Notes: generated by a model not told the origin, from the letters alone. A stretch of 64,000 bases of DNA from Halalkalibacter oceani (GCF_040544555.1 NZ_JBEPKD010000006.1:132989-196988), one strand, 5' to 3'; positions 33,043 to 41,313 are shown, counted from the stretch's first letter. Numbers and translations are program-made.

Positions 33043-34291
33043 TTTCTGGATTATCGTCGGCCATACGTATACAAAGAAGCTGCTTACGAAAACCTTTCTC
33101 GTTACGACGGCGATTACGCTTCTCTTCGTCCTCTTTTTCATGAATATGGAGCGGATTTTTACGATGTTCGAGCAGGATGCGGAGCAGGCAGCCACTCATA
33201 TTGTTGTCGTCGATGAAACGGATGAGCTGATTGATCCGTTAAGGGACCAGCTGCAGCCGTTTACCGAGCGGATTATTTTGGCCGGAGAAGCGGAGACGCT
33301 GGAAGAAGCCCGTCAGAGCGTCGAAGCAGGAGACTATGATGCGGCTCTGAGGATCTCTTATGATCAACAGGGGCAGCTCGAAGGAGAGTATTTCTCTGAT
33401 TCTTTAACACAAACGTTCGCGCCCAACCAGCTGCAGCAGGCTTTGCAGCATGTGAAGGAGACGCGCTTGACGGTCGAACTGGGCCTCAGCCCGGTCGAAC
33501 TGGAACGGATCTACCAGCCGATCTCCTTTGAACTGACGACGATCAGTGAAACGGCTAAATCAGAAAGTGAATTAATGCAGGCGCAAATGATCGTCTATGT
33601 GCTGTTATTTGTTATTTATTTTACGGTGCTGTTATTTGGAAACATGATCGCGACGGAGGTTGTCACCGAAAAATCATCACGTGTGATGGAAATTCTTGTA
33701 TCGACGGTTTCGCCGATCACGCAAATGTTCGGTAAGATCGTCGGCATTGGCTTGCTGGCGCTGACGCAATATGGTTTGTTGTTCCTGGTCGGTGCTGTCA
33801 GTTTGATGATGCAGGCCGACGGAAGCTCATTGGCGGGTGCTTTTTTGTCAGAGGAGCTGCCGCTTGATTTACTCGGTTATGCCATCCTGTTCTTTTTATT
33901 AGGCTATTTCCTTTATGCGACGCTGTCAGCGACACTCGGTTCAATTGTCAGCCGGGTGGAGGATGTCAATCAAGTGCTCGGGCCGGTCAACTTCCTCGTG
34001 ATCGGAGCCTTTTTCCTGGCGATGTTCGGGCTGAACGCGCCTGAGTCGACGGTCGTGACCGTGGCGTCCTTCATTCCGTTTTTTACACCGATGCTGATGT
34101 TTCTCCGTGTCGGCATGTTGTCTGTTCCGCTCTGGGAGGTCATTTTGGCCCTTGTAATTCTTCTTGGTACCATTGCGGTGCTGGCGGCGATTGGAGGCCG
34201 TATTTTTAAAGGGGGCGTGCTGATGTATGGCAAGAGTTCGGCACTTAAGGATTTAAAAAAGGCGTTTCAGCTGTCGAAGCAGGAACGGTAA
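33035..34291 (+). CDS. yhaP: ABC-2 type exporter permease YhaP (NatB-like)
   Basis: 418 residues (B. subtilis ~419). One N-terminal membrane segment (about 20-37), a large extracytoplasmic domain of ~150 residues, then about five membrane segments from ~185 to 395. The family signature ATEVVTEKSSRVMEILVSTVSPITQMFGKIVG is split here only by reading, not in sequence. Works with YhaQ. A weak terminator follows. Confidence 0.92.
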   Translation: MRNFWIIVGHTYTKKLLTKTFLVTTAITLLFVLFFMNMERIFTMFEQDAEQAATHIVVVDETDELIDPLRDQLQPFTERIILAGEAETLEEARQSVEAGDYDAALRISYDQQGQLEGEYFSDSLTQTFAPNQLQQALQHVKETRLTVELGLSPVELERIYQPISFELTTISETAKSESELMQAQMIVYVLLFVIYFTVLLFGNMIATEVVTEKSSRVMEILVSTVSPITQMFGKIVGIGLLALTQYGLLFLVGAVSLMMQADGSSLAGAFLSEELPLDLLGYAILFFLLGYFLYATLSATLGSIVSRVEDVNQVLGPVNFLVIGAFFLAMFGLNAPESTVVTVASFIPFFTPMLMFLRVGMLSVPLWEVILALVILLGTIAVLAAIGGRIFKGGVLMYGKSSALKDLKKAFQLSKQER

Positions 34292-34296
34292 AAGAG

Positions 34297-34323
34297 AGCC
34301 TCCATTTGGTGGCAGGCTGTTTG
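34297..34323 (+). terminator. Weak terminator after yhaP
   Basis: AGCCTCCA / TGGCAGGCT stem with one bulge, then TGTTTG. It overlaps the -35 of the next promoter. Confidence 0.45.
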
Positions 34324-34334
34324 TATGGTAAACT
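34306..34334 (+). promoter_or_regulatory. Possible SigA promoter of the leader peptide-yidC2 unit
   Basis: TTGGTG (34306-34311), 17 bases, TAAACT (34329-34334). Two mismatches in each hexamer, but spacing is ideal and it sits just ahead of the leader. Confidence 0.45.
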
Positions 34335-34361
34335 AATGAATGAAAGAGGAGGTGGGTAAGG

Positions 34362-34631
34362 ATGCTGGAAGTGATTTCGGAGATGATGATGCTTTGGTAC
34401 AGTGTCATTCTAACAGTATGGCTCGTTACAGCTTTTGCAAAAGCGAATATCGTACTGATGGAATGGGAGCTCCGGATGAGTTCACGGAGACAATGGCTGA
34501 AGCTGGAAGGCGGTCAGCCTCCAGGGATGCTCCTTATCCCTTCCCAACGAAGCAGCTATCGGCCGAAGATTCCGAACCGGGCCGATCACCATAAATCAGA
34601 TGAGGAAGATCCTTCCCTTGTTGTTTGCTGA
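34362..34631 (+). CDS. MifM-like regulatory nascent chain (leader of yidC2)
   Basis: 89 residues. One N-terminal membrane segment (about 8-31: MMMLWYSVILTVWLVTAF), a basic cytoplasmic middle rich in Arg and Pro, and an acidic cluster DEED at 80-83 six residues before the end (PSLVVC). GAGGAGG lies ~8 bases ahead of ATG. Its last codons form the left arm of a hairpin that covers the yidC2 Shine-Dalgarno sequence. This is the layout of B. subtilis MifM, a 95-residue membrane peptide that stalls ribosomes over an acidic DEED region when YidC1/SpoIIIJ is limiting and thereby turns on YidC2. No close sequence identity is claimed; the inference rests on architecture and position. Confidence 0.7.
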   Translation: MLEVISEMMMLWYSVILTVWLVTAFAKANIVLMEWELRMSSRRQWLKLEGGQPPGMLLIPSQRSSYRPKIPNRADHHKSDEEDPSLVVC

Positions 34632-34651
34632 CATTAGTGAAAACAACAAGG
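34616..34651 (+). promoter_or_regulatory. Hairpin sequestering the yidC2 ribosome-binding site
   Basis: CCTTGTTGTTT (34616-34626) pairs perfectly with AAACAACAAGG (34641-34651), 11 bp with a 14-base loop. The right arm holds the AAGG of the AAGGAGG (34648-34654) that serves yidC2; the left arm is the L-V-V codons of the leader, whose stop codon is in the loop. A ribosome stalled at DEED (34599-34610) would reach into the left arm and open the site. Confidence 0.75.
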
Positions 34652-34661
34652 AGGATTATGA

Positions 34662-35423
34662 ATGAAAAAACGATTACTGCTAGTGATGATGATTGGGCTG
34701 GTCGTCCTGTTAAGTGCGTGTGGAGCGGCGAACCAGGCTCCGATTACGATGGAGACGGAAGGATTTTGGAATCACTTCTTTGTCTTCCCGATGTCATGGT
34801 TATTGATTCAAGTTGCGGAGCTGTTTGATGGCAGCTATGGCTTCTCGATTATCGTTGTCACGATTGCGATTCGGCTGTTATTGCTGCCGCTCGTATTGAA
34901 ACAACAGAAGAGCGCGCGGGCGATGCAGGCGTTGCGTCCGGAAATGGAAGCCTTGCAGAAAAAGTTCAAAGCCGGTGATAAAGATCCAAAGAAGCAGCAG
35001 GAGATGCAAAAGGAACTGATGGGTCTCTACCAGACACATGGCGTCAATCCGCTTGCCGGCTGTCTGCCGCTCTTTATTCAAATGCCGGTTCTGATGGCGT
35101 TTTACTTTGCAATTATGCGGACGGAGCAAATTGTGCTCCATACGTTTCTATGGTTTGACTTAGGACAGCCTGATCCTTTTTACTTGCTGCCGCTCATTGC
35201 CGGCTTTACGACATTTTTGCAAGTGAAAATGACTGCTACAGGGCTGCAGGATCAGATGAAAGTGATGATGTATATTATGCCTGTCATGATTATCGTCGCC
35301 GGTATTACACTTCCCTCGGCCTTATCGCTTTATTGGGTAGTGGGCAACATCTTCATGATTATTCAAACATATTTTACCGTGACAAGATTTGAGCAGAAGC
35401 GGGCGGAAGTAAGCAACTCATAA
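34662..35423 (+). CDS. yidC2: YidC/Oxa1-family membrane insertase (YidC2 type, lipoprotein)
   Basis: 253 residues. Signal peptide with lipobox LLSAC (Cys about 20), then a first membrane segment with the conserved groove arginine in VTIAIRLLLLPLVLKQ, a cytoplasmic coiled hairpin (about 85-130), and further segments including PLAGCLPLFIQMPVLMAFYFAI and SALSLYWVVGNIFMIIQ. It inserts and folds membrane proteins with or without Sec. ATG 34662 has AAGGAGG seven bases upstream, partly buried in the hairpin. The leader architecture argues that this is the inducible paralogue; the housekeeping SpoIIIJ gene normally lies near the origin, outside this window. Confidence 0.93.
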   Translation: MKKRLLLVMMIGLVVLLSACGAANQAPITMETEGFWNHFFVFPMSWLLIQVAELFDGSYGFSIIVVTIAIRLLLLPLVLKQQKSARAMQALRPEMEALQKKFKAGDKDPKKQQEMQKELMGLYQTHGVNPLAGCLPLFIQMPVLMAFYFAIMRTEQIVLHTFLWFDLGQPDPFYLLPLIAGFTTFLQVKMTATGLQDQMKVMMYIMPVMIIVAGITLPSALSLYWVVGNIFMIIQTYFTVTRFEQKRAEVSNS

Positions 35424-35435
35424 AGTGAGACAGCA

Positions 35436-35480
35436 GAGCCTTGGAAAAGGGTTGAGATTATCCTTTTCCCTGGCTCTTTC
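35436..35480 (+). terminator. Terminator of yidC2
   Basis: AGAGCCTTGGAAAAGG / CCTTTTCCCTGGCTCT stem, then TTTCTG. Confidence 0.8.
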
Positions 35481-35572
35481 TGTTATTTGCGCCCAAACCG
35501 GAAAGTGGGCCATAGACATTCACCTATTTTTCCTTTGCTGAATAAGGTAGAGTGAAGAGGAGGGAAGAGCAA

Positions 35573-35944
35573 ATGACGAGTCAGCTTGAACAAATCAAAA
35601 TGCAATGCCAGCAATGTATCAACCAGGCGGTCCATGTTGAGGTCAATGGTCAGCATGGCTATAACGGAGTCGTTGAACACGTTGATGATGAATATGTTTA
35701 TTTAATGGTCCCTGTTGATGAAAACGGACAATACCTTGACCTGGCAACGATGAATATGAATGCGATGCACCCAAATGGAGCAAACCAGGCTGTTCAGCCG
35801 ATGATGAGACAGCAGATGGGAGCGCGTTATCCGTACAATCCATACTTTTCTCCGTATCCGTTTTACCCATACCCGCCGCGCCCTTTTGGCTGGAATCGCC
35901 TCGTCCTCCCATTAGCGGCCCTAACGGCTCTGGCGATTCTTTAA
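35573..35944 (+). CDS. Hypothetical protein with Pro/Tyr-rich segment and hydrophobic C-terminus
   Basis: 123 residues. The N-terminal ~55 residues look like a small beta barrel of LSm type (VHVEVNGQHGYNGVVEHVDDEYVYLM is the core, split across strands), then a Met/Asn/Gln-rich linker, a Pro-Tyr-Phe-rich stretch at about 85-105, and a hydrophobic end (LVLPLAALTALAIL). Such a composition is common among spore-coat or spore-envelope proteins, which is only a guess here. ATG 35573 has GAGGAGGG eight bases ahead; a TATAAT-like promoter was not found. Confidence 0.7.
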   Translation: MTSQLEQIKMQCQQCINQAVHVEVNGQHGYNGVVEHVDDEYVYLMVPVDENGQYLDLATMNMNAMHPNGANQAVQPMMRQQMGARYPYNPYFSPYPFYPYPPRPFGWNRLVLPLAALTALAIL

Positions 35945-35953
35945 CAGAATGAC

Positions 35954-36000
35954 AGAGGTTGGGACAAAGGTTGTTTTTTTTACCTTTTTCCCAGGCTCTA
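35954..36000 (+). terminator. Terminator after the Pro/Tyr-rich protein gene
   Basis: AGAGGTTGGGACAAAGGT / ACCTTTTTCCCAGGCTCT; member of the AAAGG/CCTTT family. Confidence 0.75.
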
Positions 36001-36125
36001 AGCAATGAGCGGAACCGCTACGATCTTTTAAAGCCCGTTGTGAGTGGGTTTCTCACAACGGGCTTGTGGCGTGTGAAGCCATTGCCAGTAGGTCCAAAGC
36101 TAGTTTTGTCTCAAGCTCTTTTTTC
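36001..36125 (-). repeat. Interspersed repeat, family B, reverse-oriented full copy
   Basis: Reverse complement carries AAGAGCTTGAGACAAAACTAGC, GGCAATGGCTTCACACGCCAC, the hairpin AAGCCCGTTGTGAG / CTCACAACGGGCTT with loop AAACCCA (36031-36065), and GATCGTAGCGGTTCCGCTCATTGCTT. The following bases to 36391 show only a possible weak promoter (TACAAT at 36358). Confidence 0.85.
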
Positions 36126-36391
36126 GGAGAAAAGGAAAGTCGTCTTTTAAGGATTTGTTCAAAAGAGTGGCGGCGTTCCCCACTGCGCACAGCAGGAAGA
36201 AAAGAAGCCCGTATTCCTTTTGGCTTCCCCGGGAAATAATAGCTATAACGAATGCAGGAGAAAAGAAAAAATGCAGTGATATTATGAAAAAAGTTGTATT
36301 TCTGCATAACTTTTTCTAGGAAATGGTGTGAAGCTCGTTTCAAGCGGGAAAATACGGTACAATATGAGGTATAGAGAAGGAGGAATGAGCG

Positions 36392-37075
36392 ATGAAGCAA
36401 TATCTCGTTTATTTGGTGGAAGATGAGGAAAATTTGTCTGAAGTATTAAAAGCTTATTTAGAAAAAGAAGGCTGGGAGGTTCGTGTCTTTAATGATGGAG
36501 ATGCGGCCCGGGACGCGATTACGGACAAGCCTCATCTCTGGATCCTTGATATCATGCTTCCTGGGACAGATGGCTATCAGCTATTAAAAGGGATTAAAGA
36601 AGAAACTGATACACCGGTAATCTTTATTTCCGCGCGGGATCAGGATTTGGATCGCGTGCTCGGACTGGAAATGGGCAGTGATGACTATTTAGCTAAGCCA
36701 TTCCTACCGCAGGAGCTGATTATTAGAACGAAAAAACTGCTAAACCGTGTATACGGGGCATCCACTCAAGATCAGAAAAAAATTGAGTTGAATCAATATA
36801 CGATTGATCCAGTTGGACGGACGGTTATTGATGAAGAAGCAGACGGGGAAAAGCTTGTTGATTTAACGACAAAGGAAATGGACTTAATCTTATTGCTTAC
36901 GGGAGAAATCGGCAAGGCTTTTTCACGCGAAAGTATTATCGAGCATGTGTGGGGAGAAAACTATTTCGGCTCAGAGCGGGCCGTTGATGATGTCGTCCGC
37001 CGCGTCAGGAAGAAAATGCCACGCATTCATTTAGAAACGCTCTATGGCTACGGCTACAGGGTTCTATCTTCATGA
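36392..37075 (+). CDS. cssR: Secretion-stress response regulator CssR
   Basis: 227 residues, OmpR-family. Receiver with E10-D11, phosphoacceptor D53 in LWILDIMLPGTDGYQLLKGI, and FISARDQDLDRVLGLEMGSDDYLAKPFLPQELIIR, which is close to B. subtilis CssR as I remember it; winged helix with TTKEMDLILLL and the ending ETLYGYGYRVLSS. It should control HtrA-type quality-control proteases when misfolded exported protein accumulates. ATG has AAGGAGG ahead. Overlaps cssS by four bases. In B. subtilis the pair lies elsewhere; here it sits between yidC2 and prsA. Confidence 0.92.
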   Translation: MKQYLVYLVEDEENLSEVLKAYLEKEGWEVRVFNDGDAARDAITDKPHLWILDIMLPGTDGYQLLKGIKEETDTPVIFISARDQDLDRVLGLEMGSDDYLAKPFLPQELIIRTKKLLNRVYGASTQDQKKIELNQYTIDPVGRTVIDEEADGEKLVDLTTKEMDLILLLTGEIGKAFSRESIIEHVWGENYFGSERAVDDVVRRVRKKMPRIHLETLYGYGYRVLSS

Positions 37076-38460
37076 TTAAAGTGAATTTAACGCAGCGGAT
37101 CTGGCTTGCGTTTATTTCATTAATTGTCCTCGTCGGTCTTTCTATTATTATTATTTATCCGATTTCAATTAAAGGTACATTAACAGAGGAAACGTATCGC
37201 ATCATTGAGAACGAGCAGCTTCGCTATGCGTATCCATTGCTTGATCTGATCAGCCCGAGGCGGGATGAGCCGGGCTTTGTTGAGCGGCGTGAAGCTGGCT
37301 CGGTCGGACATTTCTTTATTTATGATACGCTTGGCCGGTCTCCGGAGGGACAGCCGCCGCCGACAGAGGTTTTACAGGAAATGGCACAAAACGCATACAA
37401 CCAGGAGGCGAGCCGCGGTCGCTATGAAATCCAATACGGTGGAGCGACGGTTTTCTATGTAATTGCCAAGGCGCAAATTTCCGGGAATCCGGCTTATCAC
37501 ATTACGTATATGTGGGACACGTACCGCGATGAAATGGTCAACCGTCTCTGGGAACGTCTCGTCTATATTCTGTTAATTACAAGCGGTCTCAGCCTGCTGC
37601 CGGCAATTTGGCTGAAGCACTATTTGCGCCAGCCGCTGATCGTGCTTGGAAACCATTTGGATCAAATTGCGAACCGGGATTGGAAGGAACCGTTGAAATG
37701 GAAGGGCGATGAAGATTTCCAACGGCTGTCCGACCAATTTGAGAAGATGCGACAAAACTTAAATTTGTACGATCACGCGCAAAAGACTTTTATTCAGCAT
37801 GCTTCTCATGAATTAAAAACCCCGATTATGGTCATTAAAAGCTACGCTCATTCGGTAAAAGATGGCATTATGCCGAAGGAAAATATGGAAAAAACGATGG
37901 ACGTCATAGTTGAAGAAGCGAACCGGATGGAGCGCCGTGTGATTGATATGCTTTATTATACGAAGCTTGACTCACTCAAGGAAGAAACGCCGAAGCATGA
38001 GGATCTTGTCTTTGGCGACCTTGCCTTTCAAATTGAAGAACGCTTCCGCGTCCAGCGAGAGGATGTGAAGATTCTCGTTGAAGGAGCGGATACGCGCTTC
38101 AAAGGGGACCGTGAACAACTGGAGGTTTTGCTTGAGAACCTCGTTGAAAATGCGTTGCGCTATGCGCAAGATACGATCTGGATTAAAGCCGAAGCAGATG
38201 AACAGCGGACGAAAATTATCGTTGAGAATAACGGGGAGCATATCCCGGCCAGCGACTTGCCACAGCTTTTTAATCCATTTTATAAGGGGAACAAAGGGAA
38301 GTTTGGTCTTGGGCTGGCGATTGTAAAACGGATTTCAGAGCTGCACAATGGCTATCCGAAAGTCGAAAACAGCGATGTTGGCGTCAGATTTGTCGTGACG
38401 ATTCCGAAGCAGGAAACTGAGCAGGGCAAGGCGGCGCGCCGGCATAAAAGGAAGGCTTAG
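37072..38460 (+). CDS. cssS: Secretion-stress sensor kinase CssS
   Basis: 462 residues. Membrane segments at about 10-32 and 162-183 enclose a ~130-residue outer sensor domain; then a HAMP region, H-box TFIQHASHELKTPIMVIKSY with phosphoacceptor H246, N-box ENLVENALRYA, and a shortened G-box region VENNGEHIP, LFNPFYKG, GKFGLGLAIVKRI. The LxxxPAIWL...YL..PL stretch before HAMP and the H-box region match CssS. It senses misfolded secreted protein at the membrane-wall interface. Ends with a basic tail RRHKRKA. Confidence 0.92.
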   Translation: MIKVNLTQRIWLAFISLIVLVGLSIIIIYPISIKGTLTEETYRIIENEQLRYAYPLLDLISPRRDEPGFVERREAGSVGHFFIYDTLGRSPEGQPPPTEVLQEMAQNAYNQEASRGRYEIQYGGATVFYVIAKAQISGNPAYHITYMWDTYRDEMVNRLWERLVYILLITSGLSLLPAIWLKHYLRQPLIVLGNHLDQIANRDWKEPLKWKGDEDFQRLSDQFEKMRQNLNLYDHAQKTFIQHASHELKTPIMVIKSYAHSVKDGIMPKENMEKTMDVIVEEANRMERRVIDMLYYTKLDSLKEETPKHEDLVFGDLAFQIEERFRVQREDVKILVEGADTRFKGDREQLEVLLENLVENALRYAQDTIWIKAEADEQRTKIIVENNGEHIPASDLPQLFNPFYKGNKGKFGLGLAIVKRISELHNGYPKVENSDVGVRFVVTIPKQETEQGKAARRHKRKA

Positions 38461-38533
38461 ACGCGGCGCTTGTTAGTTGGAGATCCGGGACGGGGAGAGC
38501 GAGCCTGTCAACTGAATGAGCCTTCTCAAAATC

Positions 38534-38577
38534 AGGGGATGTGTCAAAAGGAAAAACAACCTTTTGGCACATCCCTC
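38534..38577 (+). terminator. Terminator of cssRS
   Basis: AGGGGATGTGTCAAAAGG / CCTTTTGGCACATCCCT; weak T run. Confidence 0.8.
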
Positions 38578-38579
38578 TA

Positions 38580-38588
38580 TGCTATACT
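38580..38588 (+). promoter_or_regulatory. Extended -10 promoter of yhaM
   Basis: TGCTATACT (TGnTATAAT type) directly behind the terminator stem. No consensus -35 is present at the right distance, consistent with an extended -10 promoter. Confidence 0.5.
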
Positions 38589-38633
38589 TATAGAAAAGAG
38601 ACGATTAGCGATGAAGGAGAGGTTGATGAATTA

Positions 38634-39593
38634 ATGGGAAAAGGGATTCGTTTTCAACAGGTCGGCGACCGCGTTGAAACCTATTATTTAATTAAATCGG
38701 CGACAAAAGGGATTGCGAGCAACAATAAACCTTTTTTAACGCTCATTCTTTGTGATCATACAGGGGAAATTGAAGCGAAGCTGTGGGGCGCTTCCCCTGA
38801 AGATGAAGCGACGTTTAAAAGCAGGGTCATCGTACATATCCAAGGGGAAGTAACGGAATATAGAGGCCGGCTGCAAATGAAAATTAGCAGTATCCGGCCA
38901 ACGAGCGCGATCGACCAGGTGAAGGTTGCTGATTTTGTTCGCTCCGCTCCGATGGCTCCTGCTGAAATGCTGGAGCAAATCACGCAATATATTTTTGAAA
39001 TGAAGAATGCTAATATTCAACGGATTACCCGCCATCTTCTGAAAAAGCATCAGGAGGCTTTCCTCGAATCACCGGCAGCGACGAAAAATCACCATGAATT
39101 TGCCTCGGGCCTTGCTTATCACGTTGTCTGCATGTTAAATGTCGCCAAAAGCCTTGCTGCGCTTTATCCGAGCCTTGATACCGACTTGCTCTATGCCGGG
39201 GTTATTCTCCATGATTTAGGAAAAGTACGCGAGCTTTCCGGGGCGATTGATACGACGTATACATTAGAGGGAAAGCTGCTTGGTCATATTTCGATTATCG
39301 TCAATGAAATTGCCGAAGCCGCAAAGGAGCTTGGAATTGAAGGGGAAGAAGTGTTAATGCTTCAGCATATCGCTCTGAGCCATCACGGCAAAGGAGAATG
39401 GGGCAGTCCAAAGGCGCCTGTGCTGCGTGAAGCGGAAGTTCTCCATATGATTGATAACATTGATGCGAAAATGAATATGATGGATCGCGCGCTTGAGCGG
39501 GTTCAGCCGGGAGAATTTTCCGAGCGGATCATGCCAATGGAAAACAGAACCTTCTATAAACCGAGCTTTCATGAAGCGCCGCTTGATCTTTAA
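38634..39593 (+). CDS. yhaM: 3'-5' exoribonuclease YhaM
   Basis: 319 residues (B. subtilis 314). N-terminal OB-fold RNA-binding domain (about 10-100; KPFLTLILCDHTGEIEAKLW) and a C-terminal HD-type phosphohydrolase domain with metal ligands in NHHEFASGLAYHV, VILHDLGKV and LSHHGKGEWGSP. It trims 3' ends of RNA in the cytoplasm. The frame is open upstream, but ATG 38634 matches the family start; AAGGAGAGG is about eleven bases ahead, somewhat long. Confidence 0.94.
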   Translation: MGKGIRFQQVGDRVETYYLIKSATKGIASNNKPFLTLILCDHTGEIEAKLWGASPEDEATFKSRVIVHIQGEVTEYRGRLQMKISSIRPTSAIDQVKVADFVRSAPMAPAEMLEQITQYIFEMKNANIQRITRHLLKKHQEAFLESPAATKNHHEFASGLAYHVVCMLNVAKSLAALYPSLDTDLLYAGVILHDLGKVRELSGAIDTTYTLEGKLLGHISIIVNEIAEAAKELGIEGEEVLMLQHIALSHHGKGEWGSPKAPVLREAEVLHMIDNIDAKMNMMDRALERVQPGEFSERIMPMENRTFYKPSFHEAPLDL

Positions 39594-39660
39594 TTCTAGT
39601 TCTAAACCTCCGGGCTTGTACATAGATATACAGTAGTACAAGCTGCATGGAGGGAAGGAA

Positions 39661-39966
39661 ATGGAAACAAAACAAAAAAACACACGACGGGCATTATGGT
39701 TGTTAGCTGTTTTAGTACTCGCATTTCTCTTGACTCAAACAAGACTTGGCATGATCCTTTTTTCAAGTCCCTGGTGGGTTTATCTTGTCATCATCGGAAT
39801 TATCGTCAGTGGCTATTTCTCGCTGAAATATACGTTGGAGGACAAACGGTACGAGCAGGAATGGATTGAAAGTGAAGGCAAGGTCTACCTTGAGCGGATG
39901 GCGGCCGAAAAGGATCGGAGAAATCATATGAAAGAAGCTGTCTCCAAGGCGAAAAACACGCTCTAA
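39661..39966 (+). CDS. yhaL: Sporulation protein YhaL, with an extra N-terminal membrane segment
   Basis: 101 residues, longer than the ~70 of B. subtilis YhaL. Two membrane segments (about 11-26 and 36-54), the second being the usual PWWVYLVIIGII segment, then a charged tail with EGKVYLERMAAEKDRR, the YhaL-type helix. Position between yhaM and prsA is as in B. subtilis, where the gene is SigE-dependent. GGAGGG precedes ATG 39661. The first membrane segment is the unusual part. Confidence 0.8.
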   Translation: METKQKNTRRALWLLAVLVLAFLLTQTRLGMILFSSPWWVYLVIIGIIVSGYFSLKYTLEDKRYEQEWIESEGKVYLERMAAEKDRRNHMKEAVSKAKNTL

Positions 39967-40114
39967 AGAAGGATGAAAAAAACGAGAGCGGGTCAAAAGT
40001 ATTTCACCTACATGACTATCCGAACAAAGGAAAAGAGGGGAAGCCGCCGCTCCTGAAAGCGTGCCCCCCATCCCGGTAGCGAGGCCGAAGAGCCGGACCC
40101 TGACTACGAAACAA

Positions 40115-40192
40115 AAAGAGCTTGAGACAAAACTAGCTTTGAACCTATTGGCAATGGCTTTAAAAGATCGTGGGGGTTCCACTCATTGCTAA
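40115..40192 (+). repeat. Interspersed repeat, family B, short copy
   Basis: AGAGCTTGAGACAAAACTAGC, CTATTGGCAATGGCTT, then GATCGTGGGGGTTCCACTCATTGCT; the central hairpin is absent. Bases 39967-40114 hold a degenerate fragment like family D (CCGCTCCTGAAA near 40049). Confidence 0.75.
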
Positions 40193-40240
40193 GGGGCCGG
40201 GAAAAAGGTTGTTTTTTCACCTTTTTCCCGGCCCCTTTTT
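40191..40240. terminator. Terminator of prsA (minus strand), bidirectional
   Basis: AAGGGGCCGGGAAAAAGGT / ACCTTTTTCCCGGCCCCTT, a 19-bp perfect stem flanked by T on the plus side. Confidence 0.85.
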
Positions 40241-40241
40241 T

Positions 40242-41153
40242 TTATTCAGCCGCTGATTCGCTTGCGTCAGAAGTGAATAAATCAGAAAACTGCTGATCGC
40301 GGATATCGATGTCAGATTGCTCAAGCAGTTCATTCATCACTTCTTCCGTTGATTTGGACTGCTCCTGGATCAAAATTTGTTCAATGTCGGCAGCGAAATC
40401 TTCATAGCTTGCCTTTTGACCCGTTACTTTAATAATATGGAAGCCGTAATCGGACTCAACCGGCTCACTGATTTCCCCGACTTCAAGTGAAAAGGCCGCT
40501 TCTTCGAAAGGCGCCACCATCCGTCCTTTGCCGAAATAGCCAAGTTCTCCACCGTTTGCCGCCGATCCATCAATCGAATACTCCTCGGCAAGTGCCGCAA
40601 AGTCTTCGCCAGCCTCTAGCTTGTCCAATACTTCCTGTGCGGTTGCTTCATCTTCCACTAAAATGTGGCTTGCTTCAACCTGCTCTGAAAACTGCTCACT
40701 GTTTTCCTCATAATAAGCCTGCTTAGCCTCTTCCGTCACTTCCACATCGGCTGAAGCCAGCTGCTGTAAAATGAGAGGAGGGATAATGTATTCCTCAGTA
40801 AAAGTATCCAAAGAGTCTGCTTCGATGTTAAATTGTGAACGCAGGACATTGAGCAATTCTTCATCATCCTGAACGCCCAAATTGGTCCGGAACTTATCAA
40901 GCTCTGCCTGAATTTCTTCATCTGTCAGCTCAATATTTTCTCCTGCTTTCAGCAGGATATCGCGCCGAATCATTTCTTCCAGTGTAGCCTCACCGTAGCG
41001 CTGCTTTAATGTATTGACAAATTCACTTTCGGTAATTTCTGTTCCATTCACTACAGCTACTGCTGTCTGGTCATCCGCTGCTTCATTATCATTACAGGCA
41101 GCTAACAAGGTTATGCAACAGAGGCCGACAGCGGCCAATAAATGCTTTTTCAT
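40242..41153 (-). CDS. prsA: Peptidyl-prolyl isomerase lipoprotein PrsA, extracytoplasmic foldase
   Basis: 303 residues. Signal peptide MKKHLLAAVGLCCITLLAAC with lipobox LAAC, so anchored on the outer face of the membrane; parvulin domain at about 150-240 with ASHILVEDEATAQEVLDKL, FAALAEEYSIDGSAANGGELGYFGKGRMV and FEEAAFSLEVGEIS, flanked by helical chaperone arms. It folds secreted enzymes and PBPs. ATG 41153 has GAGGAG eight bases ahead; an upstream GTG is too close to it. Lies next to CssRS, which would sense its overload. Confidence 0.95.
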   Translation of the reverse strand: MKKHLLAAVGLCCITLLAACNDNEAADDQTAVAVVNGTEITESEFVNTLKQRYGEATLEEMIRRDILLKAGENIELTDEEIQAELDKFRTNLGVQDDEELLNVLRSQFNIEADSLDTFTEEYIIPPLILQQLASADVEVTEEAKQAYYEENSEQFSEQVEASHILVEDEATAQEVLDKLEAGEDFAALAEEYSIDGSAANGGELGYFGKGRMVAPFEEAAFSLEVGEISEPVESDYGFHIIKVTGQKASYEDFAADIEQILIQEQSKSTEEVMNELLEQSDIDIRDQQFSDLFTSDASESAAE

Positions 41154-41209
41154 TCGATTCACTCCTCAACTTCTGACGAAACGTAAAAGTCTGTCTCTTC
41201 ATAAAGATA

Positions 41210-41218
41210 ACTATACCA
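41210..41218 (-). promoter_or_regulatory. Extended -10 promoter of prsA
   Basis: On the minus strand TGGTATAGT (TGn plus TATAGT); 57 bases before the start codon. The -35 is weak. Confidence 0.5.
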
Positions 41219-41285
41219 TAGTTCCTTAGTAGAGATAAAGAGGCCAAATAAGTTCCTGTAAAACGTAATTGGGAAAAAGGCCCAG

Positions 41286-41313
41286 TACTTATCCTCATGA
41301 CGTGCATAGAATA
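41286..41313 (+). promoter_or_regulatory. Candidate SigK promoter of the YjcZ-type microprotein genes
   Basis: AC (41286-41287), 17 bases, then CATAGAATA (41305-41313), which fits AC / CATANNNTA of mother-cell SigK. About 30 bases before the first small gene. Confidence 0.45.
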
